A stretch of DNA of 64,000 nt from Owenia fusiformis (GCA_903813345.2 CAIIXF020000002.1:28839223-28903222); one strand, 5' to 3'. Counted from the stretch's first letter, positions 46,627 to 61,097 are shown. Notes: generated by a model from the sequence alone, not told the origin. Numbers and translations: made by a program.

Positions 46627-47189
46627 CTTGAATTTCACTAAACTGCAGCATCATTTCAGTGAAACGGAATCAATAATGTTTGACAACCGGCGCTATTTTT
46701 TAGCTTCAGATAACCCAGGGGCGGATCTGGGAACCAACAAGGGGGGCCAAAATTCTGGTGTGAGAAAAAACGTCCATGTTTAGGGCCCCTAAAACCATTT
46801 TCTTCAAAAGTTGGCCTAAAATTAAAAACTAAGGCCTATAATCTATAAAAAATAAAACCAAAGAACAAATAACAAAGAAAAATGGAAATAGATGCAAACC
46901 AAGGGAGCCTCTAAGTGTGACATCCCCGGGTAAACATCTAGTCTATATTCGATAAATCATGGATAAAATATATGTCAAACTTTTAATGTCAGTACAATCA
47001 TGGAGTTCCATGTAACAACAAATACATTGAAATCCCAATATATGCCCATATATTATTATGAGCTTTATTATACTTGTATCCCACATTTGGGCAAAGTGTA
47101 CAGCTTAAACAGAAAAAAAATGAAAAAGCTTAACTAATTATCTATATAGTATATTAACTAATCAAAGGGTGCTTGATCATTGCAAGATT
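46627..47189. other. 5' flank of the fusion gene and LINE 3' region
   Basis: The left 100 bases should hold the fusion gene's 5'UTR or promoter. About 46715-46840 matches the GGCGGATCTGGG...GGGGGGCC repeat family also seen near 10480 and 57700. The LINE 3' untranslated part seems to end near 47040. No TATA box or other motif could be assigned. Confidence 0.5.
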
Positions 47190-50100
47190 TTATTGGATGC
47201 AATTCGTGTTTTTTTCTCTCTCGATAAAAATATTAGATATATATTTTGCTAGTATATTTAATATTATTCCCTCTGAATTAAATAGAAACATTAATTTATG
47301 TTCCACGTTATTCATGTTTTCTAAATTTTGACAGTGTTTTTTTATTTTATCCATGTAACTTGACCGAACATCTTTTAACTTATTGCATTCTAATAGGTAA
47401 TGACATTCTGAACCGGTTTTCTTGTTACATATTAAACATTTTCTTTCTTCAATAGGGGTAATTGGTTTTGTGTAACGACCTGTTTCGATTTCTAATTTAT
47501 GTGCGCTAATTCTTAGCTTTGTCAAGTTATTTCTGTCTATTTCATTTTTGATTAAATCCAAGTAGGGTTCCTTGTTCCATTTTGCTTTTATTATCTTATA
47601 AAACCTCAATTTACCATTATTTGATTTTATTTTAGTTTCCCAAAATTGTATGTATCTATTTTCCAGTAATTTCTTAATTTCTCTTGGTTTTAAGTTTAAA
47701 TAGTTTGGTGAAGTACCATTGTAAATATATTTAAGTACATCATTGATGTGCGTGAGCCATGATTGTTTATTCATATCTGTCAGTTGTTTATTTACCTCAA
47801 GGGCTTCACGTAGAAGCGAGTCGGTTCCTTTATTGTTAATATGATTAAGATATTTCATTTGTTGATAAAACAAAGAAATAAATAGTGGAAACCTACCTAA
47901 ATCGCCTCGTGTAGCGTCATTACTGGCCTTTCTGTTAACACCGAGTATCGATTTCATAAATGATATATGAAGAGATTCAAATGTTATTCCATCATATTCC
48001 TTTTCTAATGCCCATTGTGGGTCTTTTTTAATTTTACTCGAGTTTAAGATACCCGTACCCCATATATCAGATCCATAGAGGCATATGGGCTTTATGAGTT
48101 GATCAAATAGTTTTAAGCATAATGATGGTTTCATATTACCATTAGAAATTAGACTTAATAATTTAAATTTTGCCTTTTCAGCTTTGTCTTTGATATGCTG
48201 GGCTGCAGGTCTCATTGACCCACTTATGCTTAATTCCATTCCCAGGTAAATGTATCGTGAAACAGATTCTATTTTGTAATTTCCTATAAAGAAGTGATTA
48301 TCAATAAGTCTACCATTTTTATTCATTACCATAATTTTGGTTTTATCAGTGTTGATATTTAAGTGCCATTCTTCACAGTATTTTTCTAATTTGTCCAATT
48401 TGGTTTGCATTTCATCTTTTGAGGATGCGATAATTACTAAGTCATCAGCAAAAAGGAGGCTTCCAATTCGCTTATTATTTAATAATGGGTCTGTTTTGAG
48501 ATCTAATGTTTTAATAATGTCATTTATATATATATTAAATAGAAGAGGACTCAGGGGGTCCCCCTGTTTTATTCCCTTGTTACAGTCAAATTCATTGGTA
48601 AATAAACCCTCATTATCTAGTCTGACTCTTGCTTTTGATTGTGAATATATATGTTTTATCATTTTATAGAATAAACCGTTTACACCCGATTGCAAAAGTT
48701 TCAAAAATAATCCATCATGCCATACCGTATCGAAAGCTTTCCTCAAATCAACAAAACACATATATATATTCCCTTTTTCACTTAGTACATATTTATCCAC
48801 GAGGGTTCGTATTATGAACATGTGGTCAGTTGTTCGTGCTTTCTTTGTGAAACCGGCTTGATTTTCCGATATTATTTTTCTGTCATGTACAAAGGCGTAA
48901 AGTCTATTATACAAAATTATTGAAAATAATTTGCCAAAGCAATCAGAAATAAAAATACCTCTGTAATTTCCAGGGTCTTTCGTCGTTCCTTTCTTAAATA
49001 ACGTAACGATTGATGAAATATTCCATTTCTCAGGGAAAACTGTTTTGCTCAGTAATATGTTAAACATTTTACAGATAACATTATTTAAAACTGAGTATGA
49101 CGCTTTAATCATTTCATAGCTAATGCCGTTAAAACCCGAACTCTTGTTGTTCTTTAATTGCTTAACTGCCTTGTAAACCTCGTTTTCTGTTATTCTGAAG
49201 CTAAGTTCGTCAAAATGATTGTCGTTTTCTATTGATTTAACAATTTCGTTGACTTTTTTGTTGTTTTCGGTATTTTTATCCTTTTCAAATAATTTGGAAA
49301 AATGTTCATGCCATTTCTCTGGTGTTATATACGCGGACTTATTGTTTCCGTCTTTTTGCCTTAGTTGCTCAAGTAGGGACCAATATTCTTTAGGGTCATT
49401 GTCATAAAGTTCTTCTAATTTATTTATCATATTAGTTTTAAATTTCCTCTGTTTTATCTTACAGCATTTCCTATATTCCTTTAGCAACTTGAAGTAATTA
49501 CCTCTAATCATATTATCATTTGGTGATTTTATTAGTTTTGCTCCAATTGACTTAACCTTTCTTTTCAGTATACTGCAATCATTATCAAACCATTTTTGAG
49601 ATATCGAGCCCCCTTTCTTTTTACAGGGTAACTTTTTTCGTAGTGTTCTTTTTGCTGTGTTAATTATAATTTTTTCGAGCTTGTCAATACAATCATCAAT
49701 ATTATAGGTGTCGTTTAGCTCGTAATTGAGTTCATTTATATCATTTCGTGTTTTTAAATTATTGGAGAGGTCCGTTTTAAATTGTACCTCGCGACGGGCG
49801 TCCCATTTATATTTGATTGGTTTCATTTTGATAGTATGCCCATTGTTTTTAGTCCGATTGTTACCGTGGTCGTTTGGTATTCGTACTTGCATTAATAGAG
49901 AAATCTTGCAATGATCAGAGAGCACACAAAGGTTATCATGAACCTTGAAGTACATAATATCTGGAAGCATATTTTCATGAATAATACAATAGTCAACTAC
50001 ACTGCTTCCATTCCATTTATGACAGGTGAATCTACCGGGCGAGTCCCCAAGTACTCTGCCATTTATAATTCGTAAATTAGATGACCTGCATAGGTCTAGT

Positions 50101-50753
50101 AGCTTCTTACCCGAAGCATCAACAACTGAATCCATGCTGGAACGTTCATTGATGGTGACATCGTTGGGACAAAGCAGAATGTTTGGGATATGATCATCAT
50201 AACCGTGATTATTTTCAAAATCGCGTACTTCACCTGTTCTTGAATTAAGATCTCCCATAATCATAACATCACCTATATTAGAATATTTATTTATTTCTTT
50301 TGTCAAAATCTCGTATGGGTCATCCCCTGAGTTGAATTTACCTTTTGGGTTATAGTTTGCAGGTGAAAAATACGTTATACATAAGTATATGTCATTACTT
50401 GTATTAAAGAACTTTTTTGAAAGTTTAACCCACAGGATATCTGGTGTCTTCGTTTTGATTATTGTCGTTCCTGCTATATATGTATTTCTTATAAGTACAG
50501 CTAATCCGCCATGACGTTTCCTGCCAGATTTAGCTCTATTTACCGAAAATGATGTGAAGCCATTAACTCTATCAAAACATATCGGGTCTTTTTCATCACC
50601 ATGTGTTTCGGTTAGACAGACTATATCATGTGTTGTTAATTCTTTGATAAAATCATTATCGTGCAATTTGTTTCTTACTTTGCTTTCAATTCCCTGAACG
50701 TTCCAGCAAGCGATATTTAAATGTGTGGTAATGGTCGTATTTTTATATATCAT
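47190..50753 (-). mobile_element. Non-LTR retrotransposon ORF2 (LINE; endonuclease + reverse transcriptase), intact
   Basis: An uninterrupted 1187-residue frame from ATG at 50753. The N-terminal 300 residues are an apurinic-type endonuclease/exonuclease domain (ACWNVQG, LTETHGD, MGDLNSRTG, LSDHCKI). The central reverse transcriptase has NYRGIFIS, RKAFDTVW (Asp near 675), QGDPLSPLLFNIY and the catalytic FADD (768-771). The C-terminus has a Cys/His knuckle (CLIC...CHYLLEC). The protein resembles jockey-like LINE polyproteins; I do not assign a clade. No ORF1 was found in the 600 bases upstream. The sequence 3' of the ORF is AT-rich with an AATAAAG about 130 bases after the stop. Lack of any stop or frameshift suggests recent activity. 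The element lies about 560 bases upstream of the fusion gene's start codon, in the same orientation. Confidence 0.93.
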
Positions 50754-51932
50754 TATAATACGTAAATATGTTAATTAACATTCAACATCTTACATCTTAC
50801 ATCCCGACATACTGAAAATATAATGTAATGATTGCATATAGTGTACTTCTGCTGATAACGTCTTAAATGCGTAGAAGTATTATACATTCTTACTTGAATT
50901 TATAATATAATTAAACGTCTTATATAACTTATTTAGTCGCTGATCCGTCTAAATTATACAGTCATTTTATTACAATGATCAGTCGAAAGAGCAAGCCACA
51001 TATTATTTGTACTACACACAATCGAAGCTTTGTGTCACATTGTCTCATAAAAATATATGGAATATTATGATTATACTAACTCAGAGACATATAAAAAATA
51101 TATACACTAAACTAAAGCTAAACTACAACATGATTTATTGCTCTCAAATTTGAACACTTGTGGCTTGCTCACTCTGGAATGAAGAAAATTATTTGACATT
51201 GAAATCAAATCCAGTTAACGCGCCTTATATCTTAAAAATCTGCCGCGCTTCGCATCCGTAGATGTCACCATGCCCCTCGGTCACAGTATCAAACCCGTGG
51301 GTAAGACACTTCCAAACAATATAGAAAACAATATCAATCTGCAGGTGCCTGTCCAAAGATAGATGTCACGTGACACCAAAATGACGTAGGAACTGACAAC
51401 TCCTTTTAGGGGATCTTCCATTTTTGCAGTACAGAATATAGTTCTTTTACTTTTGAATTCAAAAATTGAAGTTCGATGATTGTTTTCTCATTTAAATTGG
51501 TTTCAATAGCTTTGTATATATATAGTCATTCTTTCTATATTTAGGATAACATTGGTTAGTCAAAGACAATAGCATACCCTCGCTACTGCGTATGGATATT
51601 TTTCAATTATCATGGGTAAACAAGTTCATTTAGTTATTTAGTGGTGGCGGAAAATCTTTCAAATTTCTTCAATTATCTTCTATTAATTAATTATTTGACC
51701 TTTATTTTCACATTTAATGGATACTATCATGATCACGACATAAGAATCGATAACTATATGGATATAATAAGTACATACAAGTAGCAGTTAAGAAGAAACC
51801 ATGTAGGAAAAGCCCCATAAAAATCATCCACAAAATAATTTTGGAACAATTTTTCACAAAATTCCTTGGGAATTTTAGTGTCTCATACATTGAAACTATG
51901 TAAAGAAGTGGCATTTTGCCTGGTACATAACC
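50754..51932. other. LINE 5' region and 5' flank of the next gene
   Basis: No ORF1 or other coding sequence was recognised. The LINE 5' boundary cannot be placed because no target duplication was found. The right part should contain the promoter and 5'UTR of the + strand gene starting at 51933. Confidence 0.45.
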
Positions 51933-54900
51933 ATGGCTTCAGATAATGGGTAAGTATGGTGTATTTTGCTCCTTTTTAAACCTTTAACTGTTATATATCA
52001 AATGTCCAATGCACCCAATATGTTTGTGCAACAGGATAATGATAAGTTCAAACAACTCACTCTCTTCGATTGTAAAATGTTTGATTTTTGATGGTGTATG
52101 TATTATGTGATGTGTGACTGTGTAAAACTATAAACCACAACATACTCAACTATCCCCTGGTATAAGAACCTTGAAACTAGAATTAGACACCATCTTTAGG
52201 TCAAACTGAATCTATCACAGTCTAAGTATTTGATTGGTTGATTCTAAACTGCCCTTTGATAACCCCGCAGTCTTCTAAATTTTTGTCATGGCATCATTAT
52301 CTGAGTCATTTTCTATTCAAAAGTTCAGATAAAAGAAAAGGTAAACCACAGTAGTGGAAAATTTATACATGATGTATACTTCCATATGGTTGATTGTAAA
52401 ATAGCAAGCCTAATAAAACTTTACAAGAGTCCATCGCTATGTTCATGTTGAAGCACATATGCTAAAGCAAATGTCAGCATTTTAATAAGTTTACAGCTGT
52501 TCGTTTGTAACTTGTATAATATCAATAATTGGTTGCTGAGCCTTTATAAATTCCTTTACTCTGTTCATAAGTTCATAGTAACATCAACAAGGACACATTA
52601 TTGTTATTACCACTATAATTATTGACTCAAATTCTATTTATATACATCATTATTTGTCAAACTTACAAACTGGCCTATAAATTTTGTTAACCTATAAATG
52701 TGGAGTTATATGCCTGTTATCAATAAGTACTTCCTAATTTTTGTTTGTGTATAGTATATTCAGATCTTCCATGTTTCTAGGAAATGTTTAAATCAACACC
52801 AACGCATTTGCGCATTTCAGTGTAAAGTTCATGACATTAATTTTTTAAATTTTACATACATCAATAAGATTAACATGAAAAAGACAGAATCAAACCATTA
52901 TCATATCATCCAGATACCTATGATGGACTTGATGGTGCTTTTATTTTATTTTTTGAAACATATTTTATTTTCTGATACAAATAGACAATTGAAAATTAAT
53001 ACAAGTACAAATACTATATTGATTAAATCACCTATTGTCAATACGAGGCATCCTGTTTAAGTTAATAGAAATGTATTGTTTTTTATTTCAGTAATCAAAT
53101 ATTATTAGTTACACTATTAGTCTCATATCGACATTTTAACATAATTGGTACATGTACTAACTGAACTACAATCAAACTTTTGATAAAAAACTACAAATTG
53201 AATTTCATTAAATTCCATCATGTCCAGTTGTTTTTTTCTCTTGTGACACACGACCTTTTTCATTTACTCCATTAAGAGAGAGCTTATAACTGCTCGCCTC
53301 ATCTTCTGGCCCTGGGTAGTGACACGCCTTAGGTCTACTGATTAAAGGTTAAAAAACATTTGGCAGTTTGCAAGGTTGCTTTATTGCTGGAGAGATTGTA
53401 GTCTTGTGTCATGTATATAGGAAGCCCCTATCCTGACACCAGAAAAAGATGGATTTTTTCCAGGGGCACGCTAAAGCTGCAATGCAAAAACACCAAAAGT
53501 TGTGCAAAAGGTTGTGCCAAAAAATCAGAAATCAAATCATGGAAATGTCCCTTGCATTGAATGTCATAGTCTCTGACTTGTGCCTTGGCATATGTAGAAG
53601 CCCTGTGATCTCTCTTAAAAGTCACCAAAAATTGCTTCATCATGTCTATTGCGTGGTCTTATCAAGGAATGTACAATAGATATTGACTAGAAAAGCTGAA
53701 GTGTAAAAAATGTGGTAACTTGTGCTGTTCTGTAAAAAATACGCAATTTTTGCAACTTTTGTTTTTTGCATTGCAACTTTTGGAACTTTTTCTGGTGTAA
53801 GATTATGGTATTATGCAGGGCAGGGAAGATAACTAAACAGACCAGGATTGATATATTTGAGTGCTTGTTTCATGATTTCTAATGTTAAACTAAATCAGAA
53901 TATGTTACAAATGTTCATGTTATATGTAATGTAGGTAATATTGCAGGCTAGTAGTTGAGAACTTTGGGATATTGGAACACCTGTTGTGTCAATCAAAAAC
54001 GATATTGATGGAGCCATTTCAAGAAAAACAATCACATGTAATACTTTCCAGAATCCAGATTTTGATTTACAGCATACCTGTATATACATAGTTAATCCAT
54101 TTCTTGATATTAAGTCCATTACGACAAATGATTTGTGAGGGCTGGTCACATGTGTTATAGTTATTTTGCAGTACTGTATTATCTAAAGCTAAAGTTTTGG
54201 CATATTTTGTTTTTTTAACCTACTTTAAGGCCAGTGTTTACATCATAGCAAGCCATAAAGAACTTCTCTTAACCAGTCATATTGGAATAAACACCTCTGT
54301 GTCTAGATTGTCTAATAATGAACCTCTATCTTATCAAGAGGAAGTGTATTATCCTAATAACTACATACCCTGTGTTCATGATAAAAATGCATGTGGGGGA
54401 GTATGTAAGCGGAACATTGGTCTAGAAAGACTTTCTGGTAAACATTTTTGGATATCTAACATGTTGGGTGATTAAAACGCATCAAAACAGCATGGACTTG
54501 TATATAAGCAGGTCTCTCCATTAGTGAACAGTCACAGTGAACACTTTTTATATAAACACTTCAGAGGAATGATCTACTTAAGCGATAAACCTTTTACTTC
54601 AATCCAGTCAGAGCCAGTCTTTTTGTCAGTTGAAGATTTCTTGGTTGTGATTGTTAGAATAACATTTGGGTTTTTGGTGATAAACATCATTGTTTAATAG
54701 ATATTGAACCTTCTCTCTGTTCTCTGTCAATGAATACTTCCCACAACTTAAAGTTAACACTACCAATAGAGAGACAATACAACAACCTACAGAGTACACA
54801 TCTTTCTATTAACATCGCCTACATGTATATAGAACCCTTTTCATATTACCACCAAAAGTGGTGACATATTGTTATAGTGGCAGTGCTTTTTGTGGCAGTG

Positions 54901-57900
54901 GTTGGTGTTTGGTGTTCAGCATCTGTAGCAAATATAACAAATGGCAGGTGGTATTTTGCATGTTAATGTCTTATTTTATGTAGAACAACTCTTTAACCAC
55001 CCTCAGAGAACTCTTCTTTCTAGAATACTTCATCAGAAACTTGTATACTTGTAACTCAGCATAATATGACCATAGTTTTGGAGTTATATAAATTGAAATG
55101 AGTATAGATAAGGACTCAAGGATACTTGGAAATTATATAATAATGATCTGGATCTGATATAATCATTCATGTCAAATAAAGATACCTACATACCTTCTTT
55201 TTAAATGTGCCATGAACACTGCTTATTTCACTTCAATGAACACCTGTTGATTGTACCTTTTAGATTTTCCTTCTGAACACTTCTTGATTGCCCCTTGTGA
55301 ATACCTTCTATTGGGTACACCACTTAATTGTCAGCTATAAAGACTTCTTAATTTCATCCCTCGATAACCTCTTGTTCCCTTTGAGTTCCTTGAAATAATG
55401 ACACTGTGACATTGTAAAGAAAGATAAACCTGGCCTTATATTAAATGAAAGTTAGTTAGAATGAAAAAATATGATATAAAGAGTTTTTAATAATGCTGGC
55501 TGATAAATGTTGTGCATATAAAAATAGAATATTTTGACGTTTAATTTTACATTGAAAGTAATTAGAATGACAAGTTCAAGTTATTTCTGGTAATTTTTTT
55601 TAATATTCTTGGCACCAATGTATTGCTCTCTTCATGAGGGAATATAGCTATCTTAAACAAAACATTTACTTAAGCCATGAAATATTGGTGTTTCTTGACC
55701 AATTGAAAGATTGTATCTTGAGACCACTTTTCTATAAACACCACTTTTAGATCATCATTAAATGCTTTGTGTGGACACCTTATTTACCAATGAACACTTT
55801 TTGAACACTTCTTGTTGTCTTACATGAACACATTCTATTGTCTGCTGTAAATGCCTTTTATTATCTGTTCTAAACGCCTTTTATTGTCTCATCTGAACAA
55901 TTCTAATTGTGACTTGTAAACGCCTTTTTACTACAACAACGCGTAGGAGTTTAACAATAGATATATCCTTTGAAGAATCAAATCACACATATACTATAAC
56001 AGCATACCATGAAACCAACTCCTATCAATATTCATGTTATTAAAACCAAGTACATGCATATGCAAAGAAAGGAAAATTTAGCAAGGATTAAAGTCAAGAT
56101 TGTATAACATCAGCACTTCAAAGGCAGGGCTCTCGCCAGGCTTTTAGACTGTGGCGCAGCACCACACTCTATTTAGCTCCCTCCACACCCTATTGGCAGA
56201 TCATGACTGTTTCCACAGTCTAAACTTGACTGAATTTACAATAAAAGCATGTAAAAAGGATAAAATATAACATAAATATGATTTATCACGATTGAATGGT
56301 TATTCTGAAGACCCGACCCTAAATATTTCCTGTTGAGAGTCCCTGAAAGGATATAGAAATCTAGAAAGTAAGGCAGTTAATTCATTGACTTAGACTTGAA
56401 CTTTTGGTATACATACATTCTTTACAGAACTCTACCATTGATGATTCAGTATGGTGCAATACAATCATTGTTTATGAGTCAACCAAACTTCTGTGTTTAT
56501 CTTTCAGTTTCTGGCTAACCTAAATCTGAACAACCAGACTTTGTGTTGAATCAATGCATGTAGTTTGTCTTTTGGTTATGTCAAGGACGTTTATCGTTAT
56601 GTCATCTTACATGATTCATAATTATTTTATTTTATTTGAAAATTATAGCTGGGTAGCTCTATCAGTACAAGAACTTGTCCTCCCAGAGGCCCTGTGATAA
56701 TTTACAAATACATCCAGGGGTTTCACTAGAACTTCTCACAACAGGCTAAATAAATGAAAACAACAGGCAAAATTCAATGGAAATCATAAATTTAACATGT
56801 AAAAATTGAAAATTCTCTGTTGCCTGCTGCTAATGAAACCCCTGACATGTATAGTAGACGTATTTACAATACGTAAAATTTCATCTGTATCAGAACAATA
56901 GTATTGTATTAAATGTGCTAATCACAGTTACTACTCTTCTTAAATGGTCTTCAACATAACTAATACCTTGGGGCCTGTAGTGTAATAATTAGATTAAGTG
57001 AAATCAAACTACAATAAAACCCGTCTTAGTGAACACCTCTCTCCTGTAAACACTTGTGTTTATTGAGCACCACTTCAAGACATGTTTTACATAGAAACCG
57101 TTATGAAATCCCCTTCCTGTAGCGAACATCTAACTACAGTGAACACTTTTTTGTAGCTCCGTAAGTGATCATTATATAAAGGTTTTACTGTATTCGAAAG
57201 AGTATCAAGCCACAGCCTCAAAGAATCAAAAAAAATCAAAGAATCAAAATCAAAACTATTAGAAAGAGTATGATGCCTAGACTCTGATGATTAGCTTTAA
57301 TAAATATACATGTATTAATCATTAAGAAGTCTATTCAATATATGATGTTTACACTAAGTATCTATATTGAAGTTATATGATGGGGTCAAAGTCGTATGCA
57401 CTGATTTATCTTTGAAACCAAAACAACCATGTAATTTATTGGTTGCAACTGTTGTTATAAACTATGGGGATAACAAACATATTTGTTTTAGGGGTAGCAT
57501 ACACAAATATCTTATTGAATTGAATAGATGTACATCTTTAAAATCCTGAATTCTTGTTGTTTTTGAGATTTGAGTGTTTAATGATATCAGAGTCCCAGGG
57601 TTTGAGTTCAAAGTTTCTATTGATTATTTATCATTTGAAGTGAAAATGCTATCTACCTTCCACCTTTCTTTTCTATCTATTATAAAGTACTGTACCAATG
57701 GTGGATCCATGGGGTAGGGCCCTTGGGTGGGCTCAGAAACCTTTTAGGGCCTCAATTGGTGGGCCTTTTTAGGCCAAATTATCAAAAATGTAGGGCTCCC
57801 TTGTAAGTTTTTGGATCAGCCAGTATGTACTCAAAAAAATCTTCAAGTTCTTATTAAAGCAATAGGCATGGACAGCATACCAGTGTATTCAAGAAACAAG

Positions 57901-60656
57901 ATGCATAGTCTACCAGCACTTTTTCTGCTATTAGAGTGACTATTGGTCAACAAGAATTTCAAGGATATGTCAAAAGAGCTGAGGTTTTTGTTTTATTCAT
58001 CTGCAGTAAATTTTGACATAACGCAAGTAATGGGACTTGACAACCTATACTTGAAATCAATTTTCTCAGAAAGTCGTTTTCTATCTTGAATAAATGTACA
58101 TAGACATAAGAGAATAACCTTCAAAAATTTGAATATAATGAAGGATGGTTTCATACAATCATCAGCTAACAATCAAATTAACACATTGAGGCATTAATGG
58201 CAATGACATACTTAATTAAAAAAAAATATTATACAAATATACAGCTGTATGGTGTAACTATTAACCTTCATTATTTTGATATGCTACCACTGCCCTATAA
58301 CATAATATTGTGTTCCTAAGCCCCAACTATCTTAGGATGGGAGCAGAGACTGGGAATTGACCAAAAAAATAGTGTCTGAAATCTAAAAACTGTATTGACT
58401 GAGTTTTCAATGAAGTCATTTTGACACAGTTTTGAGCAATAATTTATTCCTCTAATACCTATACATGTATAAACACAATTGTTATTAAGAGGATGCACTG
58501 ACCAGGAACATATTTTGTGTTATGATAAATCGGGAGTCCCGGAGTTTACATATAAATAATTCAGATTTATATATTCACTAACACCATCATGTAGCCTGTA
58601 CATATCTGATCATCAAAAACAAAATGCATTGTCTCATGTCTTGTCAGTCTTGTCGACTGCTTTTTCCCCATACTGAAATAGAGATATTATATCGTTGACA
58701 AATGAGTGAGTGAGTGAGTGGGTGAGTGAGTGCAACTTATCTGAAAACATCACCTTACTTTGACCAGTGTAACACTAAAATGGCAATTTATTGTCAGTAA
58801 AAGAAAATTGAATATTTTAATTACATAGAGAACCTTGCTCTAAATCAGTCAAATCTCATATGACATTTTGTTTAATGAACAGAAAGACCAGATACGCACA
58901 TCAACGACAACACAGATGAATGATATGTCTGATTTCTTATTTTTTCAGTGTTCAGTTGTTACGCCAGAAGGCGAGCGAGGAGCGTAAATTAGAACGGGAA
59001 AGAGCTTTGGAGAAGGAGAAGTCGTTTTTCCCTAAGTTTGCTCCACCACAAAAAGTAAGTTGAGTGGAAGAACATTGAACGATCCAATTTGAACTTTTTA
59101 TTTTAAGTGTTTTGATCCAATGTTTGTCACTTTATATGTGACAGAAAACATAATAGTTCACGATGTTCATAATGTAATTTGTTGATTTGATTATCTTTCT
59201 ACAGTTTTTCGGTTTGTAAAACCCTAGAGGATATATTCAATCCCCCAAAGTAAATAACTTACATGCAACCTTTAAAAATATAGGTGAAACATTTCCAGGG
59301 GTTTCTATAGCATTTTAATCTAGGGCAAAAGTATGATGCTGAAAATGTATATCTTGGCAAATCTTGAATACTAGAAATGTTGACTACATTCTCAAAAAAA
59401 GTTTTTTCCTCAAGACAATACGTAAAGTAACCAGATATTCCACCTAAAAGAAAAACTCTGTGGTCTTATTGCAGAATCTGTATTTTTGGTGGTTTCACTC
59501 CACAAGTAATTGATATTATTCCAGTACATTACCCTTGTCATATTTATGTACAGTGAAACCTGTATATCCGAACACCACTCTTATCTGAACATTTGAAAAT
59601 GTGAACACTTTCTTGGTCCTGAAATTGTTACCTCTGACTAATGTGTTGATTCAACCTTGAAATGTGAACACCTACTAATCTGAGCACATTTGGCTGCATG
59701 AACAGGATTTATGGTGTTTGAATTTCGCTGAAATGATATCTCATTGATTTTTCCATATGGATTCCGTTTCATGTCTGACCTTATTATTCATTTGACATAT
59801 TAATTGTGCTAATAGTATACATTTACCAGTCTAATCTGATTCATGCTGGTAAGTATTGTAATATAGCCTTGAGATTGTTAAAGGCCCTATGTAAAGTTCA
59901 AACTGAACCTTGGCTTAATATATTGTGTGTAGTCTTAACCAGTGTTATCATTATGTGAAACTTTTTTTTAATGTCAAAGCATTGTTTTTAAATGCTGTTG
60001 TTTTAGAAAAGTCGTGAATTTATTCAAAACAAAATGTTAGTTGACACATGCATGCAACTTGTCTACAAGCAATAATTTACAACAATGAATAGCCCACATT
60101 CGTGACATTTTGTGATGAAAAAATAAGAAGATTGGTTGAAAAGCTACCCTTTGGTAGTGGTAGATTTGAAATGATTTTTTACCCGGGCTGTCAAAGGCAC
60201 CAATCTTTGGGATGGGGTTACTGAAACTGTAATATAGTCTATACTAGGCAGAGTGTATTTTATAACTAGACTCTGCTTCACACAACTACAAAGCCTATTG
60301 AAACCTCATGATGCCCCGCAAAAACCTTTAATTTGAATTTTAAAATCAAGTATTGTGAGTCTATTAATGTATCATTTTTCTTCAAACTTGTTGCATTTGA
60401 AACAACTTGAGTTGAATTGAATTGAATATATGTATACTGAATCATGAATATGTATTTCTAATACTTCAGGTTAGTTCACCAGTAGATGGACACAAACGTA
60501 AAATAGAGGAATGTTTCGGAAAATATTCCTTTATACAACAAAGTCTCAATATGAACCTGCTGGGCGTCGAGTCAGCTCCTCCGACCCCACAGTCTAAAGG
60601 CCCTAAAGAAGGACCTTGGAAGTACAATGCATCTGCTAAAAAGGATCAACTCAATG
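51933..60656 (+). CDS. 5' end of an unidentified gene, three coding exons (possible AF4/FMR2-like N-terminus)
   Basis: Three exons join in frame: 51933-51949 (ATG plus five codons, donor GTAAGT), 58949-59054 and 60470-60656, for 103 residues. The second exon is a charged, helical Arg/Glu/Lys-rich stretch followed by FFPKFAPPQK. The third has HKRKIEECFGKYSFIQQSLN, MNLLGVES, a PPTPQSKGP segment and WKYNASAKK. The order, a basic helix, then an FP..P segment, then a KI..C.G.Y..IQ helix and Ser/Pro-rich sequence, is reminiscent of the N-terminal homology domain of AF4/FMR2 (AFF) transcription-elongation scaffolds. The resemblance is weak. Alternative first exons could exist in the 7-kb first intron. 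The third exon ends in phase 1, and I could not identify the next exon before the window ends. Confidence 0.6.
57010..57192. repeat. MITE-like element (ACAATAAAACC / GGTTTTACTGTA ends)
   Basis: Inverted ends and the internal words CTTAGTGAACACCTC and CTACAGTGAACAC match the element at 37865-38050 closely. Confidence 0.7.
58703..58733. repeat. (GAGT)n microsatellite
   Basis: About seven GAGT units with one GGGT variant. Confidence 0.9.
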
Positions 60657-61097
60657 GTAAGTTAAATAGAAATCAGGTACTCTGGATCCAGTCGACTAAA
60701 ATGCACAAGGCCATTCAAAGTTTAACATATGTTTACATCACTGCTTTTTATGATGTAGGCAAATTTTCAGAAAACAAACAAGTATGTTAAACATATGATT
60801 AACTTTCAGTGGCCTTGTGGAAGTTCACTGTCAGGGTCAGGGTGATTACACATCATGATAAACCATGACATCTCAAATCTTCTCAGCCCTGAGATGTTTC
60901 AGGTGAAACAGAAAGGTGCTATTAGTATCAGAATGGTGATTACAAATCATCTGTGAGATGCCAGTTAATGCATTCGGTGATTTGACTGTAACTGCTTTGA
61001 ATTGTCCTCAATGAGCAATCATACCTCTATAAAGGTAGCGAACCCAGTGGCACATTTTACCTTATTTGGAAGATACCACTCTCGCCAGTCTTCACAT

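Larger units (their letters stand above)
51950..58948 (+). other. First intron of the 51933 gene
   Basis: Seven kilobases with no recognised exon. It contains an inverted-repeat element (about 53436-53802, ACACCAGAAAAAG ends), degenerate TGAACACnnCTT repeats (54525-55950), an ACAATAAAACC element (57010-57192), a GGATCCATGGGG...GGGCC repeat (about 57700-57820) and a GAGT microsatellite (58703-58733). Confidence 0.5.

Noticed and set aside
54197-54475. 92-codon ORF as an exon of the 51933 gene
   Set aside because: Exons 51933-51949 and 58949-59054 already join in phase, and no homology or matching splice signals are evident.
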